DNA of 64,000 nt, taken from positions 62,001 through 126,000 of the forward strand of contig NZ_JADEVT010000008.1 in NCBI RefSeq assembly GCF_030466625.1, in the 5' to 3' direction. Shown here one piece after another: positions 46,371 to 56,924 of this stretch; positions within the stretch are counted from its first letter, which is position 1, and each line of letters starts with the position of its first letter. The position numbers were made by a program, and so were the translations under genes. Source of the DNA: Nocardioides sp. ChNu-153. GTDB lineage: Bacteria; Actinomycetota; Actinomycetes; Propionibacteriales; Nocardioidaceae. The notes under the pieces were generated by a model that saw only the letters and a program-made list of their open reading frames with translations, was not told the DNA's origin and did no database searches.

Positions 46371-47012
46371 ATGGACACCCTCGTCGTCGACCACCCGCTC
46401 GTCGCGCACAAGCTCACCGCGCTGCGCGACGCGACCACCGACTCCCCGACGTTCCGGCGCCTCGCCGACGAGCTCGTGACCCTGCTGGCCTACGAGGCGA
46501 CGCGCGACGTGCGCGTCGTGCCCTCCGAGATCCGCACCCCCGTGGCGCCCGCCACGGGCGTCCGCCTGTCCACGCCCAAGCCGCTCGTGGTGCCGATCCT
46601 GCGCGCCGGTCTAGGGATGCTGGACGGCATGGTCCGCCTGCTGCCGACCGCCGAGGTCGGCTTCCTCGGCATGGTGCGCAACGAGGAGACGCTGCAGGCC
46701 TCGACGTACGCCGAGCGGCTGCCCGACGACCTCTCGGGCCGCCAGTGCTACGTGCTCGACCCGATGCTCGCGACCGGCGGCACGCTGGCCGCCGCCATCC
46801 GGTTCCTCGTCGACCGCGGCGCCGACCACATCACGGCCATCTGCCTGCTCACCGCCCCCGAGGGCACGAAGCGCCTCGAGGACGAGCTCGCCGACCTCTC
46901 CATCCCGGTGCGGGTCGTGACGGCCGCGATGGACGAGCGCCTCGACGAGAACGGCTACATCGTCCCCGGCCTCGGCGACGCCGGCGACCGGCTGTACGGC
47001 GTGGCCGACTGA
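46371..47012 (+). CDS. upp: Uracil phosphoribosyltransferase
   Basis: 213 residues from ATG 46371. Salvages uracil to UMP with [24 protein letters not shown] and the PRPP loop [16 protein letters not shown] followed by [21 protein letters not shown] C-terminus (here [17 protein letters not shown]). Length typical. Divergent from the tadA pair and followed two bases later by the aminotransferase GTG. Confidence 0.96.
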   Translation: MDTLVVDHPLVAHKLTALRDATTDSPTFRRLADELVTLLAYEATRDVRVVPSEIRTPVAPATGVRLSTPKPLVVPILRAGLGMLDGMVRLLPTAEVGFLGMVRNEETLQASTYAERLPDDLSGRQCYVLDPMLATGGTLAAAIRFLVDRGADHITAICLLTAPEGTKRLEDELADLSIPVRVVTAAMDERLDENGYIVPGLGDAGDRLYGVAD

Positions 47013-47014
47013 TC

Positions 47015-48181
47015 GTGGGCGCTCGCCTCGCCCGCCGGGCGCAGGGCATCCCGCCGACCGTCTTCTCCGCCATGTCGGCCCTGGCGCTGCGCACCGGGGC
47101 GATCAACCTGGGGCAGGGCTTCCCCGACACCGACGGTCCTGCCTCGGTGCTCGAGCGCGCCCGGGCGGCGGTGGCCGAGGGACGCAACCAGTACGCCCCC
47201 GGCGTCGGCGTCCCGGCGCTGCGCGAGGCCGTCGCGCGCCACCAGGCCCGCCACCACGGCATCGACCTCGACCCCGACACCCGGGTCGTCGTCACCACCG
47301 GGGCCACCGAGGGCATCGCCGCCGCCCTGCTGGGCCTCGTCGACCCGGGCGACGAGGTCGTGCTGCTCGAGCCGTCGTACGACGCGTACGACGCGGTGCT
47401 CGCCATGGCGGGAGCGGTACGGCGACCCGTCACCCTCCGCTCCCCCGACTTCCGCCTCGACGCCGACGCCTTCCGGGCGGCGGTGCACGACGGCACCCGC
47501 CTGATTCTGCTCAACAGCCCGCACAACCCGACCGGCTCCGTGCTGACGCCCGCCGAGCTCGCGGTCGTGGCGGAGGTGGCGGTGCGCCACGACGTGCTCG
47601 TCGTGACCGACGAGGTCTACGAGCACCTCGTGTACGACGACCACCGCCACGTGCCCATCTCCACCCTGCCGGGCATGGCGGAGCGCACCCTGACGGTCTC
47701 CAGCCTCGGCAAGTCGTGGTCGCTGACCGGCTGGAAGGTGGGCTGGGCGACCGGTCCGGCCGACCTCGTCGCGGCCGTGCTCGCCGTCAAGCAGTGGACG
47801 ACCTTCACCTCCGGCTCACCGCTGCAGCCCGCCGCGGCCCACGCGCTCGACGCGGAGGGCGACTTCCCGCTGCGCCTGGCCGCCGACCTGCAGCGGCGCC
47901 GCGACCTGCTCTGCGACGGCCTGTCCGCCGCCGGGCTCGCGCCGCGCGTGCCCGAGGGCACCTACTTCTCCGTGACCGACGTGGCGGAGCTCGGCTGGGC
48001 CGACAGCGCCGCCTTCTGTGCCGCCCTGCCGGAGCGGGCGGGCGTCGTCGCCATCCCGCTGCAGGGGTTCCACTCCGACCCGACGGTGGGGCAGCACCTC
48101 GTGCGCTGGGCGTTCTGCAAGGACGAGCCCGTCCTCGTCGAGGGCCTGCGCCGCCTCGCGGCGGCCGACCTGCGCGCCTGA
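47015..48181 (+). CDS. Class I/II PLP aminotransferase (DapC-like)
   Basis: 388 residues from GTG 47015, two bases after the upp stop and probably coupled. INLGQGFPDTDGPASVLERA, YAPGVGVPALREAVARH, LNSPHNPTGSVLTPAEL, DEVYEHLVYDD and SSLGKSWSLTGWKVGW (PLP lysine) place it in the kynurenine/N-succinyldiaminopimelate aminotransferase group. DapC in lysine synthesis is plausible, as for the mycobacterial homologue, but the substrate is not proven by sequence. Confidence 0.88.
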   Translation: MGARLARRAQGIPPTVFSAMSALALRTGAINLGQGFPDTDGPASVLERARAAVAEGRNQYAPGVGVPALREAVARHQARHHGIDLDPDTRVVVTTGATEGIAAALLGLVDPGDEVVLLEPSYDAYDAVLAMAGAVRRPVTLRSPDFRLDADAFRAAVHDGTRLILLNSPHNPTGSVLTPAELAVVAEVAVRHDVLVVTDEVYEHLVYDDHRHVPISTLPGMAERTLTVSSLGKSWSLTGWKVGWATGPADLVAAVLAVKQWTTFTSGSPLQPAAAHALDAEGDFPLRLAADLQRRRDLLCDGLSAAGLAPRVPEGTYFSVTDVAELGWADSAAFCAALPERAGVVAIPLQGFHSDPTVGQHLVRWAFCKDEPVLVEGLRRLAAADLRA

Positions 48182-48207
48182 GCCGGCTGGGCAGCCCCGG
48201 GTACGAC

Positions 48208-48241
48208 GGACGCCGGCCACCCCGAGGGGTGACCGGCGTCC
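48208..48241. terminator. Bidirectional hairpin after the aminotransferase gene
   Basis: GGACGCCGGCCACCCC pairs with GGGGTGACCGGCGTCC over 16 bp with one G-U, between convergent stops. Confidence 0.8.
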
Positions 48242-48260
48242 GGTGGGCGTGCGGGTGAGC

Positions 48261-48896
48261 TCAGCCTCGACGGCGGGCGAGGGACTTGTTGCGGTACCAC
48301 TCGCTGGCGCCGCCGACGAAGAACAGCACCGTCGCGACGATCGCGAGCAGGATGAAGATGATCGGGAAGACGAGCCACGAGACGAGCAGCAGGGCCAGCG
48401 CGCTCACGATGCAGGAGACGACGACCGCGATGCGGGCGGCGCTCGAGCCCTTGAACGCGAAGATCGTCAGCACGAAGACCACCAGGCACCAGACGAGCAC
48501 CACGGCGCTCAGGGCGACCAGGAGGCCGACCGTGGCGTCGACGACCGCGTCCAGGCCGCCGCTGCTGTTGAACTGCTCGAGCTGCTCGCGGAAGTCCGGG
48601 TCGTCCTCCGCCATCTGGCGGAGCTCGTCGGCGATCGTGTCGCGGCTCGCGACCGAGCCGATGAGGCCGAACAGCGCGATGGCGCCGACCACCAGCGTCG
48701 AGAACCAGGTGATGACGGAGGCCGCGGTCACGGTGCCGGGGCGCTTGAGCGAACCGGTGGGACCGCCGTACGCACCCCCGTTGAAGGGCGCGCCCTGGTA
48801 GGCGCCCGGCGGGTTGGCGCCGGTCTGGCTGCCGTAGGGCGGCGGGGTGGGCTGGCCGGGCTGCGACGAGCTGGGGTCAGGGTTCCAGTTGCTCAC
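48261..48896 (-). CDS. Membrane protein with Pro/Gly/Gln-rich N-terminal tail (tandem paralogue 1)
   Basis: 211 residues from GTG 48896. N-terminal tail of about 50 residues (SNWNPDPSSSQPGQPTPPPY), then RPGTVTAASVITWFSTLVVG and three more helices with a polar Asp/Glu loop (EDDPDFREQLEQFNSSGG) between the first and second. The start region is the same at DNA level as that of the next gene upstream (SNWNP). Function unknown; resembles the many small actinobacterial membrane proteins with cytosolic low-complexity tails. Confidence 0.75.
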   Translation of the reverse strand: MSNWNPDPSSSQPGQPTPPPYGSQTGANPPGAYQGAPFNGGAYGGPTGSLKRPGTVTAASVITWFSTLVVGAIALFGLIGSVASRDTIADELRQMAEDDPDFREQLEQFNSSGGLDAVVDATVGLLVALSAVVLVWCLVVFVLTIFAFKGSSAARIAVVVSCIVSALALLLVSWLVFPIIFILLAIVATVLFFVGGASEWYRNKSLARRRG

Positions 48897-48966
48897 GCGG
48901 CCATTGGACCACGCGCTCCGTCCCCCCGTCAGCGCGACGCGGCGCGCCGACGGGGGACGCGGAGGC

Positions 48967-49710
48967 TCAGCCCCAGGGCTTCTGGTCGGTCGTGGCGCTG
49001 CCGTAGCCGGGCGAGGACTGGATGGCGCCGCCGCCGCGGAACCAGTCGCCGGCGCTGCGCTGGGCGAGGGTGACGATGCCGGCGATGCACAGGCCCGTCC
49101 ACACCAGGCCCAGGGGGGCGAAGAGCAGCGAGGCGAGGATGCCGAGACTGGCGAGCACGATGAGCGTGACGCGGGCCCACTTGCGCCGCTTCAGCACGAA
49201 CGGGGTCACGGCCAGCGACGCGACGGACAAGATGATGGCCGGCAGCGCGAAGATGCGGACGATCGTGGTGACGTCGTCGTCGGAGACCCCCCCGCCGGCC
49301 GCCTCGCTGAACCCGTCGATGAAGTCGTCGTTGCCGGCCAGCGCGAACATCAGGAGGGCGCCCAGCAGCGCCAGGGCGGACCCGACGAACGACAGCCACA
49401 CCGCCGCGGTGACGGAGCCCGGCCGGCGGCCCGTGCCGGGGCCCTGCAGGCCGTAGGGGCTCTGGCCGTAGGGGCTCTGGCCGTACGGGGTCTGGCCGTA
49501 CGGGGTCTGGCCGTACGGGGTCTGGCCGTAGGGGCTGCCGTACTGACCCTGCTGGCCGTACGGGTCCTGCCCGTACTGGCCCTGCTGGCTGGGCTGGCCG
49601 TACTGGCCGTACTGGCCGGGCTGACCCTGGCCGTACGGGTTCGACGAGGTGGGGTCCTGCCCGGAGGGCTGGCCCGACGACTGACCGGGCTCGGGGTTCC
49701 AGTTGCTCAC
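48967..49710 (-). CDS. Membrane protein with PYGQ-repeat tail (tandem paralogue 2)
   Basis: 247 residues from GTG 49710. The tail (residues 1-90) is Gln/Gly/Tyr/Pro rich and contains six five-residue repeats of the PYGQT/PYGQS type, encoded by 15-bp DNA repeats. Then RRPGSVTAAVWLSFVGSALA starts four membrane helices with an Asp-rich outer loop (GGGVSDDDVTT). A short tail (SSPGYGSATTDQKPWG) closes it. Same layout as the genes on both sides. Such tails often self-associate; that is speculation here. Confidence 0.78.
   Translation of the reverse strand: MSNWNPEPGQSSGQPSGQDPTSSNPYGQGQPGQYGQYGQPSQQGQYGQDPYGQQGQYGSPYGQTPYGQTPYGQTPYGQSPYGQSPYGLQGPGTGRRPGSVTAAVWLSFVGSALALLGALLMFALAGNDDFIDGFSEAAGGGVSDDDVTTIVRIFALPAIILSVASLAVTPFVLKRRKWARVTLIVLASLGILASLLFAPLGLVWTGLCIAGIVTLAQRSAGDWFRGGGAIQSSPGYGSATTDQKPWG
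49449..49539 (-). repeat. 15-bp coding tandem repeat (PYGQ units)
   Basis: Six copies of a 15-bp unit, GGCCGTAGGGGCTCT or GGCCGTACGGGGTCT on the plus strand, inside the tail of the paralogue 2 gene. Copies differ at three positions and fall in two groups, so the array grew by duplication. Confidence 0.9.
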
Positions 49711-49772
49711 CGGGTCATTGGATCACGACGAGCTGGTGCCGCGGTCGGGGTCGCGCGATCCGGCGGGCCGGT

Positions 49773-50423
49773 TCAGCGCCAGGGCTGCTGCGGGTGCTGC
49801 GGGCCCGGCCCCCACGGCGCGCTGCCCGGCGGGGGCCCGCCGTACCCCGGTCCGGCGGCGAGCGCCGCGCCGGGCCGCCCGCCCCGCTCGAACCACGTCC
49901 GCGTCTCGCGGTGCAGCAGCAGCACGGCGGTCGTGACGCACACGGCGAGGTAGACGACGGCGAACATCGAGGTCAGGGGGTCGCCGCCCGCCCCCGCCAG
50001 CACGGCGAGACCGAGGTAGGCGACAGCCGCCATGATCGACAGGACGACGAGGGCGGTGCGGGCTCCCGACGAGCCGCGGAGCACGCCGACGGCCAGCACG
50101 ATCGCGACGACCGCCAGCAGGGCGCAGGTGAGCAGCACCGCACCGGCGGCGCCGGCCGCCATGCCGATCGTGTCGCCCAGGCCCTCGACGGACGTGCCGT
50201 CGTCGGAGCTGGCGATGAAGACCGCGCCGATGAGCGCGACCACGCCCGCCAGCGCCCAGAGGAGGCCGGCCAGGGTGCAGCTGACGATGGTGACGACGGC
50301 GGCCGCGACCACGGAGCCCGGCCGGCGGCTGTCCGTGGTGGCGATGCCGTCCTTCCCCGCGGGCGGTGGCGCGCCCCAGGACCAGGTGGGGTCCGAGGGG
50401 CTGGGCTCCTGGGGGGTCGTCAC
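49773..50423 (-). CDS. Membrane protein with Pro/Gly-rich tails (tandem paralogue 3)
   Basis: 216 residues from GTG 50423, overlapping the stop of paralogue 4 as GTGA. Short N-terminal tail (PQEPSPSDPTWSWGAPPPAG), RRPGSVVAAAVVTIVSCTLA, then four or five helices with a Ser/Asp loop (SSDDGTSVEGLGDTIG) after the second, and a Gly/Pro C-terminal tail (YGGPPPGSAPWGPGPQ). Same RPG-V-AA opening and loop placement as its neighbours. Function unknown. Confidence 0.75.
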   Translation of the reverse strand: MTTPQEPSPSDPTWSWGAPPPAGKDGIATTDSRRPGSVVAAAVVTIVSCTLAGLLWALAGVVALIGAVFIASSDDGTSVEGLGDTIGMAAGAAGAVLLTCALLAVVAIVLAVGVLRGSSGARTALVVLSIMAAVAYLGLAVLAGAGGDPLTSMFAVVYLAVCVTTAVLLLHRETRTWFERGGRPGAALAAGPGYGGPPPGSAPWGPGPQHPQQPWR

Positions 50424-51652
50424 CGCCCCATTCGACCACGTGCGTCGTACCAGCGTCCGACATCGCGGCGCAGCAGCGAACCCGCCGTCACGGCGGCGGC
50501 GAGGACGAAGAGGACGAGCTGCGGGGCGGCGAGCGCCGCGACGACGCCGAGCACCGCGGCGACGCCGGCCGAGATGACGAGGGCGACGCGGGCCCAGCCG
50601 GCGCCGCGCAGCGCGTAGGCGGCGAACACCGCCGACGCGACGGCCCACGCGATCATGACGATCGCCATCGTGACGGCGGTGCTGAGCAGCAGGTCGGACG
50701 TCACCCCCTGCTCGACCAGGTCGGGCTGCGTCGCGCGGATCTCGTCCATCAGCTGGTCGGGCGACGACGCCACGACGACCACGAGCACCACCATGGCGAC
50801 CGTGACCAGGGTCGTCGCGACCCACGTGAGCACGGCGGCCACGAGCACGGCGGCCGGGCGCGGCGGGACGGGTCCGCCGTACCCCCCGGAGTGGCGACCG
50901 GCGGGCGCCGGACCCCACGGGCCGCGCTGCGGCTCGCCGAACCCCTGGTACGGCGCGGGCTGGCCGCCCCACGGCGCCTGCGTCGGCTGACCAGCGGGCG
51001 GCGGGCCCCAGGGCTGCGCCTGCGGGCCGGGCTGGGCGTGCTGACCGTGGGGGGCGTGCTGATCCGGCTGACCGGACTGGCCGGCCTTGCCGTGGGGGCC
51101 GGGCTGGCCGGGCTGGCCGGGCTGCTGGTCGTGGCGCGGCGGGACGGCGAACGGGTCCGGCCGGTCGCGGTCGCGGCGGGCGGCGCCGCCCTCGCGCGGC
51201 AGCCGGAAGCGCTCGGGCAGCGGGCGCCCGGCGAACCAGCTGCGCGCCGGCTCGAGCCACAGCATGACGATGGAGACGGTCACCACCGCCGAGGCGAAGC
51301 CGCCGGCGATCGAGCCCGCGACGAAGATCGGCACCGCGAGCACGCTGAGCACCACCCGGGCGAACCGGTCGCGCCGCAGGGCGAGGAAGCCGAGCACCGC
51401 AGCGGCCGTCGCGCACGCCCCGAGCACCAGGATCGCGACGCGACGCATCTCGCGCGCGCCCTCGAAGGAGAGGCCGAGGGAGCTGCCGGGGGCCTCGGCG
51501 AGGAACTGCTGGAGCATCTCGCGCGTCTCGAGCGTGCGCAGCGCGGCCATGGCCTCGAACGCGCCCAGCAGCACGATCACGGACCCGCCCACGACCAGCC
51601 ACCCGGAGAAGGTGACCTGGGGCGGACGCGGCTGCTGTGCGGACGGGCTCAC
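50420..51652 (-). CDS. Two-module membrane protein with Gln/Pro/Gly linker (tandem paralogue 4)
   Basis: 410 residues from GTG 51652. First module: four helices (about 15-150; FSGWLVVGGSVIVLLGAFEA). Linker of about 110 residues, rich in Q, P, G and H (QHAPHGQHAQPGPQAQPWG). Second module (about 270-400), PPRPAAVLVAAVLTWVATTL, matches the membrane module of the three downstream genes, including the polar loop (SSPDQLMDEIRATQPDLVEQ) after helix one. First gene of the four-gene run; its stop is coupled to paralogue 3. Confidence 0.75.
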   Translation of the reverse strand: MSPSAQQPRPPQVTFSGWLVVGGSVIVLLGAFEAMAALRTLETREMLQQFLAEAPGSSLGLSFEGAREMRRVAILVLGACATAAAVLGFLALRRDRFARVVLSVLAVPIFVAGSIAGGFASAVVTVSIVMLWLEPARSWFAGRPLPERFRLPREGGAARRDRDRPDPFAVPPRHDQQPGQPGQPGPHGKAGQSGQPDQHAPHGQHAQPGPQAQPWGPPPAGQPTQAPWGGQPAPYQGFGEPQRGPWGPAPAGRHSGGYGGPVPPRPAAVLVAAVLTWVATTLVTVAMVVLVVVVASSPDQLMDEIRATQPDLVEQGVTSDLLLSTAVTMAIVMIAWAVASAVFAAYALRGAGWARVALVISAGVAAVLGVVAALAAPQLVLFVLAAAVTAGSLLRRDVGRWYDARGRMGR

Positions 51653-51681
51653 CCGCTCATTCCACCAGACGCGTGGGTGCG

Positions 51682-51725
51682 GCCCGGACGCGCGGCGGGC
51701 CGTTCGGTCCCCGCGCGCCGGGCCG
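51682..51725 (-). terminator. Imperfect GC hairpin after clpB
   Basis: GGCCCGG...GGCGGGCC pairs with GGTCCCCGCGCGCCGGGCC with two bulges, just past the clpB stop and upstream of the membrane-protein run. Weak candidate. Confidence 0.4.
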
Positions 51726-51739
51726 CGTCACGCCGCCGA

Positions 51740-54376
<2,637 letters not shown>

Positions 54377-54462
54377 CTCCGTGCCTCCCCTGGACGATCC
54401 GGTGTGGTGCCTCGCGCTGGTGGTGCGGGGCGCGCGGCCCAGTGTGGCCGCCTGACCACTTC

Positions 54463-54488
54463 AACCGCAGTCAAGTTGAGTCTGTTCC
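54463..54488 (-). promoter_or_regulatory. Candidate SigH/SigR-type promoter of clpB
   Basis: On the minus strand GGAAC (54488-54484), 18-base spacer, GTT (54465-54463). This fits the GGAA-N18-20-GTT pattern of oxidative/heat-stress ECF sigma factors SigH (mycobacteria) and SigR (Streptomyces). It is 87 bases upstream of the clpB start. Confidence 0.5.
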
Positions 54489-54495
54489 CCTCAAC
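54475..54495. promoter_or_regulatory. HAIR-like HspR operator upstream of clpB
   Basis: GTTGAGT, CTGTTCC, CCTCAAC: 12 of 14 half-site bases match the HAIR consensus CTTGAGT-N7-ACTCAAG with exact spacing. It overlaps the candidate promoter's -35 element. A further TTCAAC half-site lies at 54460-54465. Confidence 0.7.
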
Positions 54496-54661
54496 TTCGA
54501 TGTTGTCCACGCCGAGCGTCCCGACGACCGGTACCCGCCCGGCTTGCGTCAGCGTTGCGCCAGTCTTTCGCTGCGTTCCGTGGCGCGGGACACGTCGGCA
54601 CTCGGAAGATCGACCGGGCCACCCGTCGGGCGGCTCGTCCACCCTCCCCGAAGGACCTCCC

Positions 54662-56134
54662 ATGCGCACCCTCGAGCCGCCGGTCCCACCCGCCGACCCC
54701 GAGGCGTCCCCGCGCCCCGCCCGCGTGGTCGTCGTCGACGACACCCCGGACCTGCGCAACCTGCTGCGCCTGATGCTCACCCGCGGCGGGTTCGAGATCG
54801 TGGGCGAGGCGGTGGACGGCCTCGACGCGCTCGCCGTCGTCGGGCGCACCCAGCCCGACGTCGTGCTGCTCGACATCGCGATGCCACGGATGGACGGCAT
54901 CGAGGCGCTCCCGCAGCTGCGGCGCGCCAGCCCCGGCGCGCGGATCGTCGCCATGTCGGCCTTCGGGGCCGCCCACATGGCGAACCGGGCGGTCGCCGCG
55001 GGCGCCGACGGGTACGTCGAGAAGGGCACCTCGCTCCACTCGATCCTCACCTACGTGCGCGAGCTCGCCGGCGACCCCGAGCGACCGACGCGTCCCCTGG
55101 CCGTCACGTCCGCCGCCACCGGTCTCGCGACCTCGACGCCGCTGCGCCCGGCGACCACGCCCGCGGTGCGGCCGGCGCCGGTCACGAACGCCGACCTGGC
55201 GACGCTGGCGTTCGACCACGCGCCGTACGGGATCCTCGTCGTGTCCGACGAGCCCGCCCCGCGGGTGATCGCGAGCAACGCAGCGGCCCGCGGGGTGGTC
55301 GACGTACCCCTCTCCCCCGGCGGTCTGCTCGGCCTCACCGCGCCCGAGCTGGCGCAGGCCGTGGCCGACCACCGCCACCACGACCACGTCGAGCTGCAGG
55401 TGGCGGTCGGTGCGGGCTCCGTGCACGTGACGGTACGGCGGACCGAGGCGGGCGTGCTCGTCTACCTCGACGCCACCGACGAGGAGCTCGGCATGCTGCG
55501 GCGGGCCATCGCGACGGCCGCGCACGAGCTGCGCGGCCCGATCTCCGCGATCGACGGCGCCGTCGACGTGCTGGGCTGGGGCGGCGACCCGCTGCCCGAG
55601 GAGGAGCGCACCCGGCTGCTGCGCACCGTCGTGCGCCAGGTGCAGCAGCTCGACCGCGTGACGTCCGACCTCTACACGGCGACGCAGGTCCACCTCGGCA
55701 CCCTCCACGTGGACCCGCGGCCCACGGTGATCGGCGCGCTGGTCCAGGAGCTGCTCGCGCACGCCGACGACGTGACGGTCGACGTGACCTCGGACCGGGC
55801 CGCGATGGCCGACCCGCTGCGGGTGGAGCAGATGCTGGGCAACCTGCTGAGCAACGCCGGCAAGTACGGCGCGCCCCCCTGCACCGTCGTGGTCCGCGAC
55901 GGGCGCTCGGGCACGGTGCGCATCGAGGTCGTCGACCGCGGGCCCGGCGTGCCGGCCGAGCTCGAGCCCCACCTGTTCCGCGAGTTCACCCGCGGCTCCG
56001 GCGCCGTCGCCCGCGGCACCGGGCTGGGCCTGTGGATCGTGCGCACGCTCGCCGAGGCCCAGGGCGGCTCGGTGGCCTACCGCCGCCACCCCGAGGGCGG
56101 GTCGATCTTCACCGTCCAGCTGCCGACCGCCTAG
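54662..56134 (+). CDS. Cytosolic receiver-PAS-histidine kinase fusion
   Basis: 490 residues from ATG 54662. Order: receiver domain (about 20-135; phosphoacceptor D71 in VVLLDIAMPRMDG, K121), a Pro/Thr linker, a PAS-like domain (about 175-270), HisKA with H288 in TAAHELRGPISAID, then HATPase with NLLSNAGKYG, DRGPGVP and GTGLGLWIV. No membrane segment. The receiver comes first, so this kinase may be set by an upstream phosphodonor. No partner response regulator gene is adjacent. Separate start from clpB, which is divergent. Confidence 0.9.
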   Translation: MRTLEPPVPPADPEASPRPARVVVVDDTPDLRNLLRLMLTRGGFEIVGEAVDGLDALAVVGRTQPDVVLLDIAMPRMDGIEALPQLRRASPGARIVAMSAFGAAHMANRAVAAGADGYVEKGTSLHSILTYVRELAGDPERPTRPLAVTSAATGLATSTPLRPATTPAVRPAPVTNADLATLAFDHAPYGILVVSDEPAPRVIASNAAARGVVDVPLSPGGLLGLTAPELAQAVADHRHHDHVELQVAVGAGSVHVTVRRTEAGVLVYLDATDEELGMLRRAIATAAHELRGPISAIDGAVDVLGWGGDPLPEEERTRLLRTVVRQVQQLDRVTSDLYTATQVHLGTLHVDPRPTVIGALVQELLAHADDVTVDVTSDRAAMADPLRVEQMLGNLLSNAGKYGAPPCTVVVRDGRSGTVRIEVVDRGPGVPAELEPHLFREFTRGSGAVARGTGLGLWIVRTLAEAQGGSVAYRRHPEGGSIFTVQLPTA

Positions 56135-56166
56135 GTCCGGGGCCGGGCGCCTAGGTCCGGGGCCGG
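56128..56166. repeat. Duplicated 19-bp junction carrying stop codons for both strands
   Basis: The sequence CGCCTAGGTCCGGGGCCGG occurs twice with period 20 (56128-56146 and 56148-56166). CTAG in the first copy is the kinase stop on plus; CTAG in the second is the DUF6328 stop on minus. Confidence 0.85.
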
Positions 56167-56681
56167 CCGGGCGTGGCCCGGGGCCCGTCCCGGCGCCCGA
56201 GGAGGAGCGGCACGACGGCCCACAGCAGGAGCAGGGTGACGAGCACCGCGCCAGCGAGCACCAGGGCCGGACGCAGGCCGAGCACGACGTCGGAGACGAA
56301 CAGGACGACGCCGGAGCACACGAGCGCCAGGAGCAGCAGCCCGGCCCGCGCCAGCTGGTTCGCCGACTCCACCAGCCACCGGCGGCGGCGCTGGCGGAAG
56401 AGCAGCCGGTGGTAGGCCACCGGCGCCACGATGAGCCCCGTCGTCAGCACCGAGCCGACGAGCAGCGTGAGGTAGAGCGTGCGCTGACCCTCGGTCAGGT
56501 CGCCGAAGCGCTCGGTGAACGGGATGGTCACGAGGAAGCCCGTGAGGAGCTGCACGCCGGTCTGCACGACCCGCAGCTCCTGCATCAGCTCCGACCAGTT
56601 GCGGTCGAGCCGCTCGTCGGTGAGACCTGCCCCGAGGTGGTCGCGCGCCTCCTGCGGGGGGTGGGGGTCGTGGCTCGGCAT
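56151..56681 (-). CDS. DUF6328-family membrane protein
   Basis: 176 residues from ATG 56681 with GGAGG upstream. DRNWSELMQELRVVQTGVQL then LTGFLVTIPFTERFGDLTEG is the DUF6328 signature; four membrane helices follow, separated by a basic loop (LLFRQRRRRWLVES). Function unknown. Convergent with the kinase gene, with a duplicated stop-bearing junction between. Confidence 0.85.
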   Translation of the reverse strand: MPSHDPHPPQEARDHLGAGLTDERLDRNWSELMQELRVVQTGVQLLTGFLVTIPFTERFGDLTEGQRTLYLTLLVGSVLTTGLIVAPVAYHRLLFRQRRRRWLVESANQLARAGLLLLALVCSGVVLFVSDVVLGLRPALVLAGAVLVTLLLLWAVVPLLLGRRDGPRATPGRPRT

Positions 56682-56924
56682 CGTGCGCCTCCTGGCCCCC
56701 CGTCCCTGGCCTGTCGCTGACCGGCCAGCGTACGCCGCGGGGTCGGGCGCGGCCACGGGTCGTCGCCGGTGGTTCGCCCCGCGGTCGTCCTGCGGCGGGG
56801 TGGCCGCGACCACCGGCTGCCTACGCTGGCGGGGCCGCGCGGCGGCGACGGCGAGGCGATCCACAGGCGACTGCGAACGGTGTCCACGGGTACTGGCTCG
56901 CCGTCACTGACAGAGGAGGACTGC

